DNA of 64,000 nt from an uncultured bacterium (GCA_949300485.1 CASGEL010000001.1:62001-126000); one strand, 5' to 3'. Numbered from the stretch's first letter, positions 1 to 8,478 are shown. Translations and numbers: made by a program. The notes: a model not told the origin generated them from the sequence alone.

Positions 1-1
1 A

Positions 2-475
2 TTGAGAATTGAAGATGCTCTAAATGCTACAAGAGCTGCAAATGAAGAAGGTATTGTCCCTGGCGGTGGTGTTGCATTGTTAAGAGTTCAACAAGAATTA
101 AATTCTAAACTTGAAACTATTGATTTTGAATCAGATGATGAAAAAGTCGGATATAAAATCTTAACAGCAGCATTGGATGTACCTTTAAGAGCAATTGCTC
201 GCAACGCAGGTGCAAAAGCTGATGTTGTAGTTGATTGTGTATTAGAAAAAGAAGGCGCTTACGGATATGACGCTCTAAACAGCAAATATGTTGATATGTT
301 CCAAGCAGGCATTGTTGACCCGGCTAAGGTTACAAGATCAGCATTGATTAACGCAGCATCAGTAGGTTCTATGTTATTAACTACAGAAGCAGCTGTTGTT
401 GAATTACCTGAAGAAAAATCCGCACCTGATATGTCTGCTATGGCAGGAATGGGTGGTATGGGCGGAATGATGTAA
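2..475 (+). CDS. groEL: Chaperonin GroEL, C-terminal part (5' cut by window)
   Basis: This is the 3' end of the 60-kDa chaperonin, the ATP-driven cytoplasmic folding chamber that works with GroES. About 157 codons are visible and the frame runs off the left edge, so the first codon shown is not a real start. The conserved equatorial-domain stretch DALNATRAANEEGIVPGGG, the later GYDALNSKYVDMFQAGIVDP segment and the Gly/Met tail GMGGMGGMM identify it clearly. A strong hairpin terminator follows 32 nt after the stop, so it is the last gene of its transcript. Nothing looks unusual. Confidence 0.97.
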   Translation: MRIEDALNATRAANEEGIVPGGGVALLRVQQELNSKLETIDFESDDEKVGYKILTAALDVPLRAIARNAGAKADVVVDCVLEKEGAYGYDALNSKYVDMFQAGIVDPAKVTRSALINAASVGSMLLTTEAAVVELPEEKSAPDMSAMAGMGGMGGMM

Positions 476-507
476 TTAAAAATTCATCCAACCTATCAAT
501 ATAAGAA

Positions 508-543
508 AGACGGTCGAAAACTTATTCCGACCGTCTATTTTTT
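508..543 (+). terminator. Intrinsic terminator of groEL
   Basis: A perfect 9-bp stem, AGACGGTCG / CGACCGTCT, with an 11-nt loop is followed by a run of T. On the other strand it is followed by TTCTT, so it may also stop leftward transcription from the glycosyltransferase pair. Confidence 0.9.
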
Positions 544-594
544 AGAATTAAGAAATAGGGGTAAATGAACATAGAAATTATAAATATATTTTAT

Positions 595-1671
595 TTATAA
601 ATTTCCGCTTAATGTTTTTCTATAATCCTTTACTCTTGCCTTTAATCTATCTTTCTTTTCAATATAATGTTCTCTAGTTTTTCCAAAAGTAAATATTTTC
701 ATAACTTTACATTTCAAATAATTCAAATAAATTTCTCTTTGCCTTACAACATTCTTTATAGTATTGCGAGAAATCGAACTTCTACAATTTTTATAAATTA
801 TCTCTTCATAAAATGGGGTTTGTCTTGCATATTGCCAAAATAATCCGGAATATTCTAACCATGGCTGTTTCCAAGGTTTATACGCTCCCGCATAATGTAT
901 TATCTTTGGCTCTTCCCAAGATGTAATATAATTATTATAAATTTCTGCAGACATACGCTCTTTAGCATCTTGGTAATAATGAATACAATTCCATAACAAA
1001 TTGTAATTATAAGGAAGATATTTCACATGACCATCGCATACCTTATTTAAAACATCTTGATCAGGAAACAATGGAGTCTTTAATCTATCTAATACTTGTA
1101 TACATTTATCAAAAAAATTTATATTTTTAAGAGCATTTATATTAAATAATAAAACTCCTGTATTAAAATAGTTTTCTCTTTTTATATTTAAAACATTTTC
1201 TCTATATTTTTCACCAACATAATCCTGCATTTGTTGGGAGATATCCTGAACTGCGGCTATATAATTTTCCCCCAATTCAATATTATATAATTCTACAACA
1301 TCACAATTAAATATTACATCACCGTCTAAGTATAAAACCTTGTCATAATCAGTAAATAATTCCGAAATAAAGAATCGGTAATACATAGCATCCGTATAAT
1401 TCCAATGTGTATACCACAGATCTTTATACTTATCCATATACTCAGACATATCAAAAAATCTTATTGAAACATTTTCTTTTGATAATTGTGACAATCTTGA
1501 TATATTATAATCATTTATTTTGGAATATAGAATTACTATGTCATAATTATTAGTTATATTAGACTTTTCTATTAATGACTTTATTGCAACATATAAATAC
1601 GGAATAAAATTGTCATCTGTTGCAAATACTATTGGTATATAATTATTTTTAAAAATTTTTTTAATATTCAA
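595..1671 (-). CDS. Glycosyltransferase family 8 (LgtC-like)
   Basis: A predicted sugar transferase of 358 residues that would use a nucleotide-sugar donor to extend a surface glycan (LPS or capsule). The GT8 hallmarks are visible: PIVFATDDNFIPYL near residues 13-26, the metal-binding DxD as LYLDGD (DGD at 116-118), the YFNTGVLLFN segment around 168-177, FPDQDVLN around 202-209, and the late HYAGAYKPW motif (H259). The C-terminal 90 residues are Lys/Arg-rich, as in members that sit at the membrane surface. It overlaps the upstream CDP-glycerol-type transferase by 11 nt, so the two form an operon. The family is clear; donor and acceptor are not. Confidence 0.88.
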   Translation of the reverse strand: MNIKKIFKNNYIPIVFATDDNFIPYLYVAIKSLIEKSNITNNYDIVILYSKINDYNISRLSQLSKENVSIRFFDMSEYMDKYKDLWYTHWNYTDAMYYRFFISELFTDYDKVLYLDGDVIFNCDVVELYNIELGENYIAAVQDISQQMQDYVGEKYRENVLNIKRENYFNTGVLLFNINALKNINFFDKCIQVLDRLKTPLFPDQDVLNKVCDGHVKYLPYNYNLLWNCIHYYQDAKERMSAEIYNNYITSWEEPKIIHYAGAYKPWKQPWLEYSGLFWQYARQTPFYEEIIYKNCRSSISRNTIKNVVRQREIYLNYLKCKVMKIFTFGKTREHYIEKKDRLKARVKDYRKTLSGNL

Positions 1672-2959
1672 TTTTCAACTCCTTATCCAAATCATTAAGT
1701 ATATTTTTAGAAGCATTACAAACTAGATGTAATGAATCCAACATTTCTAAGCGTTTATCCTTGTTTATATCAATACCGTTTAAAACAACATCTTCCAAAA
1801 ATATTGATAATTCACCTAGATTATGAGCGTGATAGTAATACCTTGTAACCTTCTGGGCAAGAAAATTATATGGCCTTGCTATACCAGAACATAATAAGAT
1901 TACAGGATTTTTACTTGGCATATATTCAGTTAAAAAAGACCCGCAATCAGTAATCAAAACTTTTGATTGTTTGAACAACTCAATATAATCTGGTCCTTCA
2001 TACTTAATTCCAATATTTTTCCATTCATTATAATATTCCTCAACTTCTTGTTCCGATAAAATATCCTTAAACACCAATTCCTTTTGCAAGCGTGGATGAG
2101 GTTTAAAAATCCAATTAAGTTCAGGATGCTCTTTCGCAAAGTTTAAAATATATTTTCCATTCCATTCAAAAGTTGCATAATTTAATAATGTTCCGCCGCC
2201 TACAGACCAATGCGGAGCATATATAACATATTTTTTATCAGCATCAGAAATTTTTAAATAATTATCTAAATTTGGATAACCTACGGCCCTTAAATTATCT
2301 CCAGCATTTTGCATATAATGACTATATTCTTCTTTTAGGTCTTCATTTATAACATAATATTTCCATACCGTATTATGGAAATCATAACCCGCTTCAATTT
2401 TTACAGGAGAATTTGATATAAAATATGGTACATAACATGTTAAAGCAAATTTTGACACAAACTTAATATCATGCTCTCTATACAAACGCCAATGTCTTGA
2501 ATAAAAAATTATATCTGGAGAAAAAGTCTGTAAATTTACAGGTTTATTTTCCTCAAAATTATAAGCTAAATATGTTTCCATATTTTTTGACCTAAAAAAG
2601 TCAAAAATTTCCATTACCTCATTTCTAGTCTGATATTCAACACATGTTTCAGGAACATCACTTTTTCCAACAATAATAAATGGAGTATAAAATCTAGACG
2701 AGAGTAATAAATTATATAAATTTTGATATTTCCATTTCGTATCATTTACGTAAAAAGCAACTCTTATTTTCCTATTATACTTTTCTTGCTGAAGTTTTTG
2801 TAAAACTCTTTTATATCTTTTACTATAAGATCTATATAATTTTAATTGATATTTACCCCTCTTTAATTTTATTTTTATCCCACAAGCTGTTATTACTTTA
2901 TACTTTTTATTTTTTGTATTGGTAACAGAAAAAAAATTTTGTAATAAATTACAAGCCAT
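1661..2959 (-). CDS. CDP-glycerol glycerophosphotransferase-like protein
   Basis: A 432-residue protein of the CDP-glycerol:glycerophosphotransferase (TagB/TagF-like) superfamily. In Gram-positives these polymerise teichoic acids; in diderms, relatives add polyol-phosphate or sugar groups to LPS or capsule. Visible family features are YVIYAPHWSVGG in the middle, the nucleotide-binding FKPHPRLQ segment, the DYIELFKQSKVLITDCGSF stretch, and TEYMPSKNPVILLCS. The N-terminus carries a basic YKVITACGIKIKLK segment (residues 20-33) that resembles one in the TylF-type protein at 62364-63290. The gene is upstream of and overlaps the GT8 gene. AAGGATGG lies just before the ATG. The substrate cannot be named from sequence. 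Confidence 0.8.
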   Translation of the reverse strand: MACNLLQNFFSVTNTKNKKYKVITACGIKIKLKRGKYQLKLYRSYSKRYKRVLQKLQQEKYNRKIRVAFYVNDTKWKYQNLYNLLLSSRFYTPFIIVGKSDVPETCVEYQTRNEVMEIFDFFRSKNMETYLAYNFEENKPVNLQTFSPDIIFYSRHWRLYREHDIKFVSKFALTCYVPYFISNSPVKIEAGYDFHNTVWKYYVINEDLKEEYSHYMQNAGDNLRAVGYPNLDNYLKISDADKKYVIYAPHWSVGGGTLLNYATFEWNGKYILNFAKEHPELNWIFKPHPRLQKELVFKDILSEQEVEEYYNEWKNIGIKYEGPDYIELFKQSKVLITDCGSFLTEYMPSKNPVILLCSGIARPYNFLAQKVTRYYYHAHNLGELSIFLEDVVLNGIDINKDKRLEMLDSLHLVCNASKNILNDLDKELKIEY

Positions 2960-3083
2960 AAATCATACCATCCTTAATTCCAACAATACCTGATAAACAA
3001 TATCAAGTTAACTTCTTAATTCATGTCATGAAATATCATAATTGTCAACAATTTCTTGTCATTTAATCACATTATGACTATTC

Positions 3084-3106
3084 TCCTTAATAGGTAAGAT
3101 TAAGGA
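3084..3106 (+). promoter_or_regulatory. Inverted repeat covering the XRE gene's ribosome binding site
   Basis: TCCTTAAT (3084-3091) and ATTAAGGA (3099-3106) form a perfect 8-bp inverted repeat with a 7-nt loop. The right arm contains the AAGGA ribosome binding site of the regulator that starts at 3113. It could be an operator for autoregulation or an mRNA hairpin that hides the binding site. Confidence 0.5.
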
Positions 3107-3112
3107 TGTATT

Positions 3113-3442
3113 ATGAATGAACAACAACTTAAAAAATTATTCGGGCAACGAGTCAGAGAAATAAGAAAAAGCCAAAACCTTACTCAAGAGGAGTTAGCTG
3201 AACTCATCTGGATGGATCCGCAGCACCTTTGCAAAATGGAAAACGGCAACCACTTTCCGACTTTGAAAAATATTATCAAACTGGCAGACGTGCTTAATAT
3301 TGACGTCAAAGACTTGTTTTCTTATGACAACTCGGAAGAAAATATTATCCTTGATAAAATTAAAATTGAAATAAAAAAATTAGACCAAAAAGAATTAAAA
3401 TTTTTGTTAAAAACTATACTCTCTCTGCAGGATTTAAGATAA
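3113..3442 (+). CDS. XRE-family helix-turn-helix transcriptional regulator
   Basis: A 109-residue DNA-binding regulator. Residues about 10-68 form a Cro/C1-type HTH: RVREIRKSQNLTQEELAELI, then the recognition helix in DPQHLCKMENGNHFPTL, then IIKLADVLNIDVKDLF. The remaining ~40 residues are charged and probably helical (dimerisation). It stands alone, divergent from the glycan transferase pair, and ends 7 nt before the stop of the convergent EF-hand gene. Its targets are unknown; the inverted repeat at its own start suggests self-control. It could be a domesticated phage-type repressor, but no phage genes adjoin it. Confidence 0.9.
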   Translation: MNEQQLKKLFGQRVREIRKSQNLTQEELAELIWMDPQHLCKMENGNHFPTLKNIIKLADVLNIDVKDLFSYDNSEENIILDKIKIEIKKLDQKELKFLLKTILSLQDLR

Positions 3443-3449
3443 CATAACA

Positions 3450-4715
3450 TTATTGCTGAGAAAGTTCATCCTGAGTAATTGTACTATCATTATTTGCATC
3501 CAGTTCGTCAAATGATTTCATAGATTTTGTATCTATACCAGCCTCTTGAGCGGCCCGCATATAAACATCATATTCAGACTTATCTATTTTTCCATCACCG
3601 GTTAAATCATCATATTCTATTGAAAGATTTGCATTCTCACTTCCGTCTTGTCCCACAGCCTCAGCTATTTCTGAGATAAGATTAGTAAAAGATTCTGATG
3701 CATACTTTTTAAGTTCATCACTTGAAAGCTGTCCATCAGAATTGATTTTATCTATTTCATTAAAACTATTATTTATCAATCCGTCTACAATTGAACGGTT
3801 AGCATCAGAAACTTGTATTGTACCATCAGCTTCCAGCATCTTGTAAACATAATTTTTATACTCGTCACTGCTTAATGTTTGAGTATTATCTTTATCCGCA
3901 TCTTTTAGCATTGATGCGGCATCTTCATCATCAGTAGTTTGAGCGGCTGCAGCATTTAATTTGTCCTCATCTCCATTTGCAGCTTTAGCCTTTATTTCTG
4001 CTGCTGAAATTGACTGACCTTTACTATCTTTAAATTTAAGATTATCACCGACAAGCTCGGCTGTATAACCTTCAGGAAGTTCAAATCCTTTGCCGAATTC
4101 CTTTTCCAGAGCAGAATTCAACTTATCCTGATTTACATAGTTATTACCTCTTGTCTTAGATAATTGCGCTCCTATTTTATATTTGCCTGAAGAATTTTTT
4201 GCTACGGCATAAGTGCCTGTCGTTCCGTCAGAATTCTGAACAGTAGCAACATATGAAGGAGAACCGTCAACAGACCCTTGAGAAACACTGCTGATTGATG
4301 AACCGGCAGGAAGTCCAGATGTATCTATATCAGAAGCTTTTGGAGCCGTATCCGTTTGAAGAGTACTTCTATTATTATCAACAGTATCGGGGGTTGAAAC
4401 ACTTGAAGAATTATTTGATACAGACGAAGAGCCTGTCGGAACATACGTATTTTGAACCTGCGATACATTGGAAGAATCATCACCCCCCAATACTCCAAGT
4501 AAAAATTTTATACCGGTGCCAACAACCCCTCCTATAACTGCTTCTTTAGAAGGTCCAAAATTAAATTCTATATTTACATTTTCTGTTCCTTGATGAAAAG
4601 GCCTTGCTGCAGCAGCTTTTTCCGCGGCTTTCCGCATCATGCGCGAATTTACATTTTGTCTTCCGTAATGTACAGAAGACTGATATCTATCACCATAATT
4701 ATTAAATGTAACCAT
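3450..4715 (-). CDS. EF-hand protein with Gly-rich hydrophobic segment
   Basis: A 421-residue protein of unknown role with at least three calcium-binding-type loops in its C-terminal half: DADKDNTQTLSSDE, DLTGDGKIDKSE (370-381) and DANNDSTITQDE (406-417). A looser DKINSDGQLSSDE lies between them. The N-terminal 60 residues are basic and Ala-rich, followed by a short Gly-rich hydrophobic stretch (VIGGVVGTGIKFLLGVLGG, about 59-77) and a long Ser/Thr/Asn linker. There is no clear signal peptide. The final loop sits at the very C-terminus. Another EF-hand-type loop occurs in the unrelated 1261-residue protein at 55629-59414. A calcium-sensing or calcium-stabilised structural role is plausible; the exact function is not inferable. 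Confidence 0.75.
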   Translation of the reverse strand: MVTFNNYGDRYQSSVHYGRQNVNSRMMRKAAEKAAAARPFHQGTENVNIEFNFGPSKEAVIGGVVGTGIKFLLGVLGGDDSSNVSQVQNTYVPTGSSSVSNNSSSVSTPDTVDNNRSTLQTDTAPKASDIDTSGLPAGSSISSVSQGSVDGSPSYVATVQNSDGTTGTYAVAKNSSGKYKIGAQLSKTRGNNYVNQDKLNSALEKEFGKGFELPEGYTAELVGDNLKFKDSKGQSISAAEIKAKAANGDEDKLNAAAAQTTDDEDAASMLKDADKDNTQTLSSDEYKNYVYKMLEADGTIQVSDANRSIVDGLINNSFNEIDKINSDGQLSSDELKKYASESFTNLISEIAEAVGQDGSENANLSIEYDDLTGDGKIDKSEYDVYMRAAQEAGIDTKSMKSFDELDANNDSTITQDELSQQ

Positions 4716-4768
4716 AATAACAGTTTCTCTTCTTATACGTCATATATATAAAAAATTTTTAGAAACCG

Positions 4769-4785
4769 TTATTACACTGTAATAA
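4769..4785 (-). promoter_or_regulatory. Perfect 8-1-8 palindrome upstream of the EF-hand gene
   Basis: TTATTACA-C-TGTAATAA is a perfect 17-bp interrupted palindrome, 54 nt upstream of the EF-hand start codon. The leftward strand also has a TTGTAA hexamer nearby that could be a -35 box. The geometry (arms around one central base) is that of a Fur-family or other dimer operator; the regulator is unknown. Confidence 0.45.
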
Positions 4786-4808
4786 AATTTTGTTACAAAT
4801 ATTAACAA

Positions 4809-5456
4809 TTAGTTGCTTAATTTTTCTTTCAAAATTTCGACTTCAGCTTTTAATTTATTAATTTCGCATTTAACCGGATCAGGAATTCTGTTATGCATAA
4901 GATTCCCCTGCTTATCAATAACAGCTCTATGCACAACTCTGCCGGGGATTCCCACAACCGTTGAATGTTCCGGAACATCTTCAATAACAACAGAACCCGC
5001 TCCGATCCGGACATTATCACCTATTGTAATATTCCCTAAAACCTTTGCTCCTGCACCTACAATAACATTATTACCAAGTGTCGGATGGCGCTTGCCATGC
5101 TCTTTCCCAGTTCCGCCCAGTGTCACCTGCTGATAAATTAAAACATCATCTCCAACTATCGTTGTTGCACCTATTACAACCCCTTCACCATGATCAATAA
5201 AAAATCTCCGACCAATTCGGGCTCCCGGGTGAATTTCAATTCCCGTAACAATCCTTGTCAAATAAGAAATAACTCGAGGAATTAAAGGTATATGCCACTT
5301 GTATAACCTGTGTGCAAATCTGTAAGCAATCAGAGCATGAAGCCCAGGATAACATAAAATTACCTCTAACAAATTTGTTGCAGCAGGATCGTTATCATAA
5401 ATAACTTTTATGTCTTCTTTAACCTTTGTAATTCCTCGTTTTATAACCTTAAACAT
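4809..5456 (-). CDS. cysE: Serine O-acetyltransferase
   Basis: It makes O-acetylserine from serine and acetyl-CoA, the first step of cysteine synthesis in the cytoplasm. The 215-residue length matches the short EpsC/CysE type. An N-terminal helical part (to ~residue 60) is followed by left-handed beta-helix hexapeptide repeats. Catalytic-region motifs include FFIDHGEGVVIGATTIVGDD, the LGGTGKEHGKRHPTLG loop and IGAGSVVIEDVPEHSTVVG, ending in a coiled C-terminal tail. It starts 14 nt after the tyrS stop, so both are probably one transcript. Confidence 0.95.
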   Translation of the reverse strand: MFKVIKRGITKVKEDIKVIYDNDPAATNLLEVILCYPGLHALIAYRFAHRLYKWHIPLIPRVISYLTRIVTGIEIHPGARIGRRFFIDHGEGVVIGATTIVGDDVLIYQQVTLGGTGKEHGKRHPTLGNNVIVGAGAKVLGNITIGDNVRIGAGSVVIEDVPEHSTVVGIPGRVVHRAVIDKQGNLMHNRIPDPVKCEINKLKAEVEILKEKLSN

Positions 5457-5470
5457 TAGAGTTAACCCGT

Positions 5471-6694
5471 TTATTTTACCAATTTTGCGAACTTGCGTTT
5501 ACCTGCCTGCAAAATTATACTGTCCTCAACTGATATAGTATAAGCCATATCAGAAATTTTTTCACCGTCTAATTTTACACCGCCGCCCTGGATTAATCTT
5601 TTTGCTTCTCCGCGGCTTGCTGCAAATTTAAGCTCTGTTAATAAATCAAGGATATTTTTTCCTTGTTCAATTTTTACTTCTTGAATATCTTCTGGAATAC
5701 CCTTGTTTGAAACAACATTAATAAATTCTTCCTGAGCTTTATCCGCACCTTCTTTGCCATGGTATTCTGCAGTAATTTGATGAGCAAGCTGCATTTTTAT
5801 ATTTCTCGGATTAACAGAACCGTCAGCAATTTGCTTGTCATAAGTTTCTAATTCTTCTTTAGTTGCATCAGTCAGCAGGCTGAAATATCTTGTAATCATA
5901 TTGTCAGGAATACTCATCAGTTTACCAAACATATCTTTAGCACTGTCAGTTAATGAAATACAGTGTTCCGGATATGTTTTAGACATTTTAACTACTCCGT
6001 CCGTACCCTCCAATAGTGGTAACAATACAACCAACTGTGGGTATTTTTTACCGTATGCAGTTTGAATATCACGCCCCAATAAAGTATTAAATCTCTGGTC
6101 TGTACCGCCAAGTTCAATATCAGCATCTATTGCAACAGAATCATAAGCCTGCATTAAAGGATAGAAAAATTCAACAATAGAAATAGGCTTACCTTCAGCA
6201 TATCTTTTTGCAAAATCATCTCTTGTCATCATCTGAGCAACTGTAACCTGAGCTGATAATTTTAACAATTCTGTAAAACTCATTTTATGAAGCCAATCCG
6301 CATTATTAACAACTTCAGCATCTTTTACATCAAGAACTTTTGACATCTGTTCAAAATAAGTTTTAGCATTCTCTTCAACCTGCTCTTTAGATAGGGCAGG
6401 TCTGGTTTCTGTTTTGCCAGACGGATCGCCTACCATAGCTGTCGCTCCGCCAACAAGCAGAACAATCTTATGTCCTAAAGCCTGAAACTCTTTTAATTTA
6501 CGCATTACAACAGTATGTCCCAAATGCAAATCAGGTCTTGTCGGATCCATACCCAATTTAATTCTTAAAGGTGTATTCGTATCTGCTGCGTGCTGCAATT
6601 TTGCGGCTAATTCCTCTACTCCGCCAGGTAAAACTTCGGCATTTCTTGCTATATGCTGTGCCTGTTTTATAAATTCTTCTCTTATTTCTGTCAT
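5471..6694 (-). CDS. tyrS: Tyrosyl-tRNA synthetase
   Basis: It charges tRNA-Tyr with tyrosine. The 407-residue protein has the class I signature HLGH (57-60) in DLHLGHTVV, the KMSKT loop (236-240), tyrosine-site residues in VEFFYPLMQAYDSVAIDADI, and a C-terminal S4 RNA-binding domain containing AASRGEAKRLIQGGGVKLDG. The frame stays open 96 codons upstream, but that extension is hydrophobic and unlike the family. The start at 6694 is preceded by AGGAG, seven nt before the ATG, and gives the family's usual N-terminus. First gene of a tyrS-cysE transcript. Confidence 0.96.
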   Translation of the reverse strand: MTEIREEFIKQAQHIARNAEVLPGGVEELAAKLQHAADTNTPLRIKLGMDPTRPDLHLGHTVVMRKLKEFQALGHKIVLLVGGATAMVGDPSGKTETRPALSKEQVEENAKTYFEQMSKVLDVKDAEVVNNADWLHKMSFTELLKLSAQVTVAQMMTRDDFAKRYAEGKPISIVEFFYPLMQAYDSVAIDADIELGGTDQRFNTLLGRDIQTAYGKKYPQLVVLLPLLEGTDGVVKMSKTYPEHCISLTDSAKDMFGKLMSIPDNMITRYFSLLTDATKEELETYDKQIADGSVNPRNIKMQLAHQITAEYHGKEGADKAQEEFINVVSNKGIPEDIQEVKIEQGKNILDLLTELKFAASRGEAKRLIQGGGVKLDGEKISDMAYTISVEDSIILQAGKRKFAKLVK

Positions 6695-6797
6695 TTTCTT
6701 TCTCCTATCATTACTAAAAATTATAACAAAAAAATAGATGCAGCTGGCAAAAAATATTTTTATCAGACTTATAATAAACCAAGGAGAATTTCTGATT

Positions 6798-7361
6798 ATG
6801 GATAATATCAATTTTACAGGTTTAAGAAATATAGGTGCATACATGAAACCATTACCGTATGCAATGCCAAATACAACCAAAACATATATGATTGTTAACC
6901 TTACGGATGATTTTAACGGGAAAGATTTAACTGAATTTAAAAAAGCGGCAAAAAAATGTGAACCAATCATTGGCAAATGCATATTTCCTTATAATTCTAA
7001 ATTTATACACATAATGACCAATGTTATAAATAACGGAAAGGATCTTCCTGATTTAGCCGTAAACCATATTATAATCCCGGCACAAAGAGAAACTTTGTCT
7101 ATGTTCAGTTATATAGCAAAATTAACAAAAAGAATTGCACAAATGACTAATGAAAGTTTTGATATTCACAAAGATTTCAAATACGGCCCGGACGGTGATA
7201 ATTTTATCTTTCCTGCCGACAGAGTAAGTAATTTTAATCCTGAGAATCCCGAGAAAACACATGAATTTCTTGATGAAATATATTCCCCTGAAACAGACAG
7301 AAAAGTTGCAATAGTAATAAACAGACATATACAAGCTCGAATGGAAGACTATCTTAAATAA
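6798..7361 (+). CDS. Conserved-looking protein of unknown function, INFTG type
   Basis: A 187-residue soluble, mixed-charge protein with no family I recognise. The start is placed at 6798 because AAGGAG lies at 6781-6786. The frame's earlier start codon has no such site and lies in the tyrS promoter region. The N-terminus, MDNINFTGLRN, holds an F-T-G motif seen at the same place in other unknown proteins of this window (18232-18561; looser forms at 8589-9020 and 54738-55037). The remainder contains FNGKDLTEFKKAAKKC, which may be a cofactor-free alpha/beta fold. It is divergent from tyrS, single-gene, and ends at a bidirectional terminator. Confidence 0.75.
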   Translation: MDNINFTGLRNIGAYMKPLPYAMPNTTKTYMIVNLTDDFNGKDLTEFKKAAKKCEPIIGKCIFPYNSKFIHIMTNVINNGKDLPDLAVNHIIIPAQRETLSMFSYIAKLTKRIAQMTNESFDIHKDFKYGPDGDNFIFPADRVSNFNPENPEKTHEFLDEIYSPETDRKVAIVINRHIQARMEDYLK

Positions 7362-7363
7362 AA

Positions 7364-7396
7364 TAATGCCTGATGTCGTTAAAATATCAGGCATTA
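7364..7396. terminator. Bidirectional terminator between convergent genes
   Basis: TAATGCCTGAT / ATCAGGCATTA is a perfect 11-bp stem with an 11-nt loop and A/T-rich flanks on both sides. It ends the 6798 gene (rightward) and the tail-fibre-like pair (leftward). Confidence 0.85.
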
Positions 7397-7411
7397 TATT
7401 AATATTCAATT

Positions 7412-7786
7412 TTAAATCTGAGCCTCCAATGCTCCGAGTTCTGAGCGTAAATCTATAATTAAAGAATTATAATATTCAAGCCATGTTTCACCCGTCTTGA
7501 TATCTTTCACCTCAGATTCACAAACTGCTCTAATTCTTTTTTCATCCAATGTATCCAATTCATTATGTATTTCGTTTATTCTTTTTTCAATAGCAGCTTT
7601 TTGTTTTTCATTTTCATATTGAGGATTATCAATAATCGATCCGTTTAAGTATATATATCTGTACTTTTCAGCCAAATAATTTTCATATACGTCATCACTT
7701 ACTTCAATATTCAATATGGCATCATCAAGCTGCTCTGCCTCACCTGCACCATTTAATATTTCATTTTCAACATATATATATTTCAT
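7412..7786 (-). CDS. Small phage-tail-associated-like protein
   Basis: A 124-residue protein placed directly after the tail-fibre-like gene (3 nt between stop and start). It has an acidic N-terminal half (KYIYVENEILNGAGEAEQLDD) and a helical C-terminal half ending KTGETWLEYYNSLIIDLRSEL. In phages, small genes following the fibre gene often encode assembly factors or tail-fibre caps, and the C-terminal pattern resembles the tails of such proteins, but I cannot assign a family with confidence. The pair is bounded by its own promoter and terminator, so it probably works with the upstream gene. Confidence 0.6.
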   Translation of the reverse strand: MKYIYVENEILNGAGEAEQLDDAILNIEVSDDVYENYLAEKYRYIYLNGSIIDNPQYENEKQKAAIEKRINEIHNELDTLDEKRIRAVCESEVKDIKTGETWLEYYNSLIIDLRSELGALEAQI

Positions 7787-7789
7787 AAT

Positions 7790-8419
7790 TTATTTAACCC
7801 TCCTGTAAGCATGCAATTTTAATGTGTAATCCGTAGTATCATTAGCACTTGTTGTGTTATAGACTGAAATTTTTCTGCCACTGGAAGTTAATAAAGTGGC
7901 AATACCTGCTGAAAAAGCATATCCGTCAGCTCTTGATGCCCTGCAAATCGGCATATTAGTAGTCAAATAATCTGTTTTTAAATATAAAAAGAAACAAGAA
8001 TGCGAACCAGTATCTGATGTCGCCAGCATAGATACCAATATTTCGTATTTATTGGTTTTATCTGGCAAATAACTTGATAATGAAAAGGTTTGAGTTACAT
8101 CTTTAGTAATAGACTTGTTTGCAATAGTTGCCTGTTTAATTGTCCAAGACCCATCTAGAGCTGAAGTATTAGCTTTGGCATCAAACAGCTTTTGACCTGT
8201 TTTACTTATATTAGAAAGATCCAGATCTAATTTTTGTTCTGCTAATTCATCAATTTTATCCGTAACTTCGCTTATACTGGTATCTATACTAGTATTTGAA
8301 TCATCAATTCTAGCATTTGTATCTTCTATTTTAGACAACACATCAATGAAGTTCGCATTAACTTCATCTGCTTTTGCCTTTGTCCCCGGAACAAAAGAGT
8401 ATGGAACACTATATGTCAT
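7790..8419 (-). CDS. Phage-tail-fibre-like protein
   Basis: A 209-residue protein. Its N-terminus, PYSFVPGTKAKADEVNANF, is the characteristic opening of many phage tail-fibre or tail-collar proteins. It is followed by a coiled-coil segment rich in S/D/T (NARIDDSNTSIDTSISEV) and a beta-rich C-terminal domain that would be the receptor-binding or trimer part. The start at 8419 has AAAGGA 5 nt upstream; the frame extends 17 codons further up without such a site. No capsid, portal, tail-tube or lysis genes are near. It may be a relict, a cargo gene, or a domesticated surface fibre; the family call is from motif recognition. Confidence 0.65.
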   Translation of the reverse strand: MTYSVPYSFVPGTKAKADEVNANFIDVLSKIEDTNARIDDSNTSIDTSISEVTDKIDELAEQKLDLDLSNISKTGQKLFDAKANTSALDGSWTIKQATIANKSITKDVTQTFSLSSYLPDKTNKYEILVSMLATSDTGSHSCFFLYLKTDYLTTNMPICRASRADGYAFSAGIATLLTSSGRKISVYNTTSANDTTDYTLKLHAYRRVK

Positions 8420-8478
8420 AAATATCCTTTCTGACATATTCAATAGCGCAATTAAAATGGGGAAACTCAATTAACAGC

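Noticed and set aside
4491-4496. C6 run in the EF-hand gene and another near 49300 in pepA as phase-variation sites.
   Set aside because: G6/C6 runs are short enough to occur by chance and pepA is not a surface gene; only the G8 tract in the adhesin was kept.
6695-6982. The tyrS frame is open for another 96 codons upstream.
   Set aside because: That part is hydrophobic, unlike any TyrS, while 6694 has a good ribosome site and yields the family's usual N-terminus.
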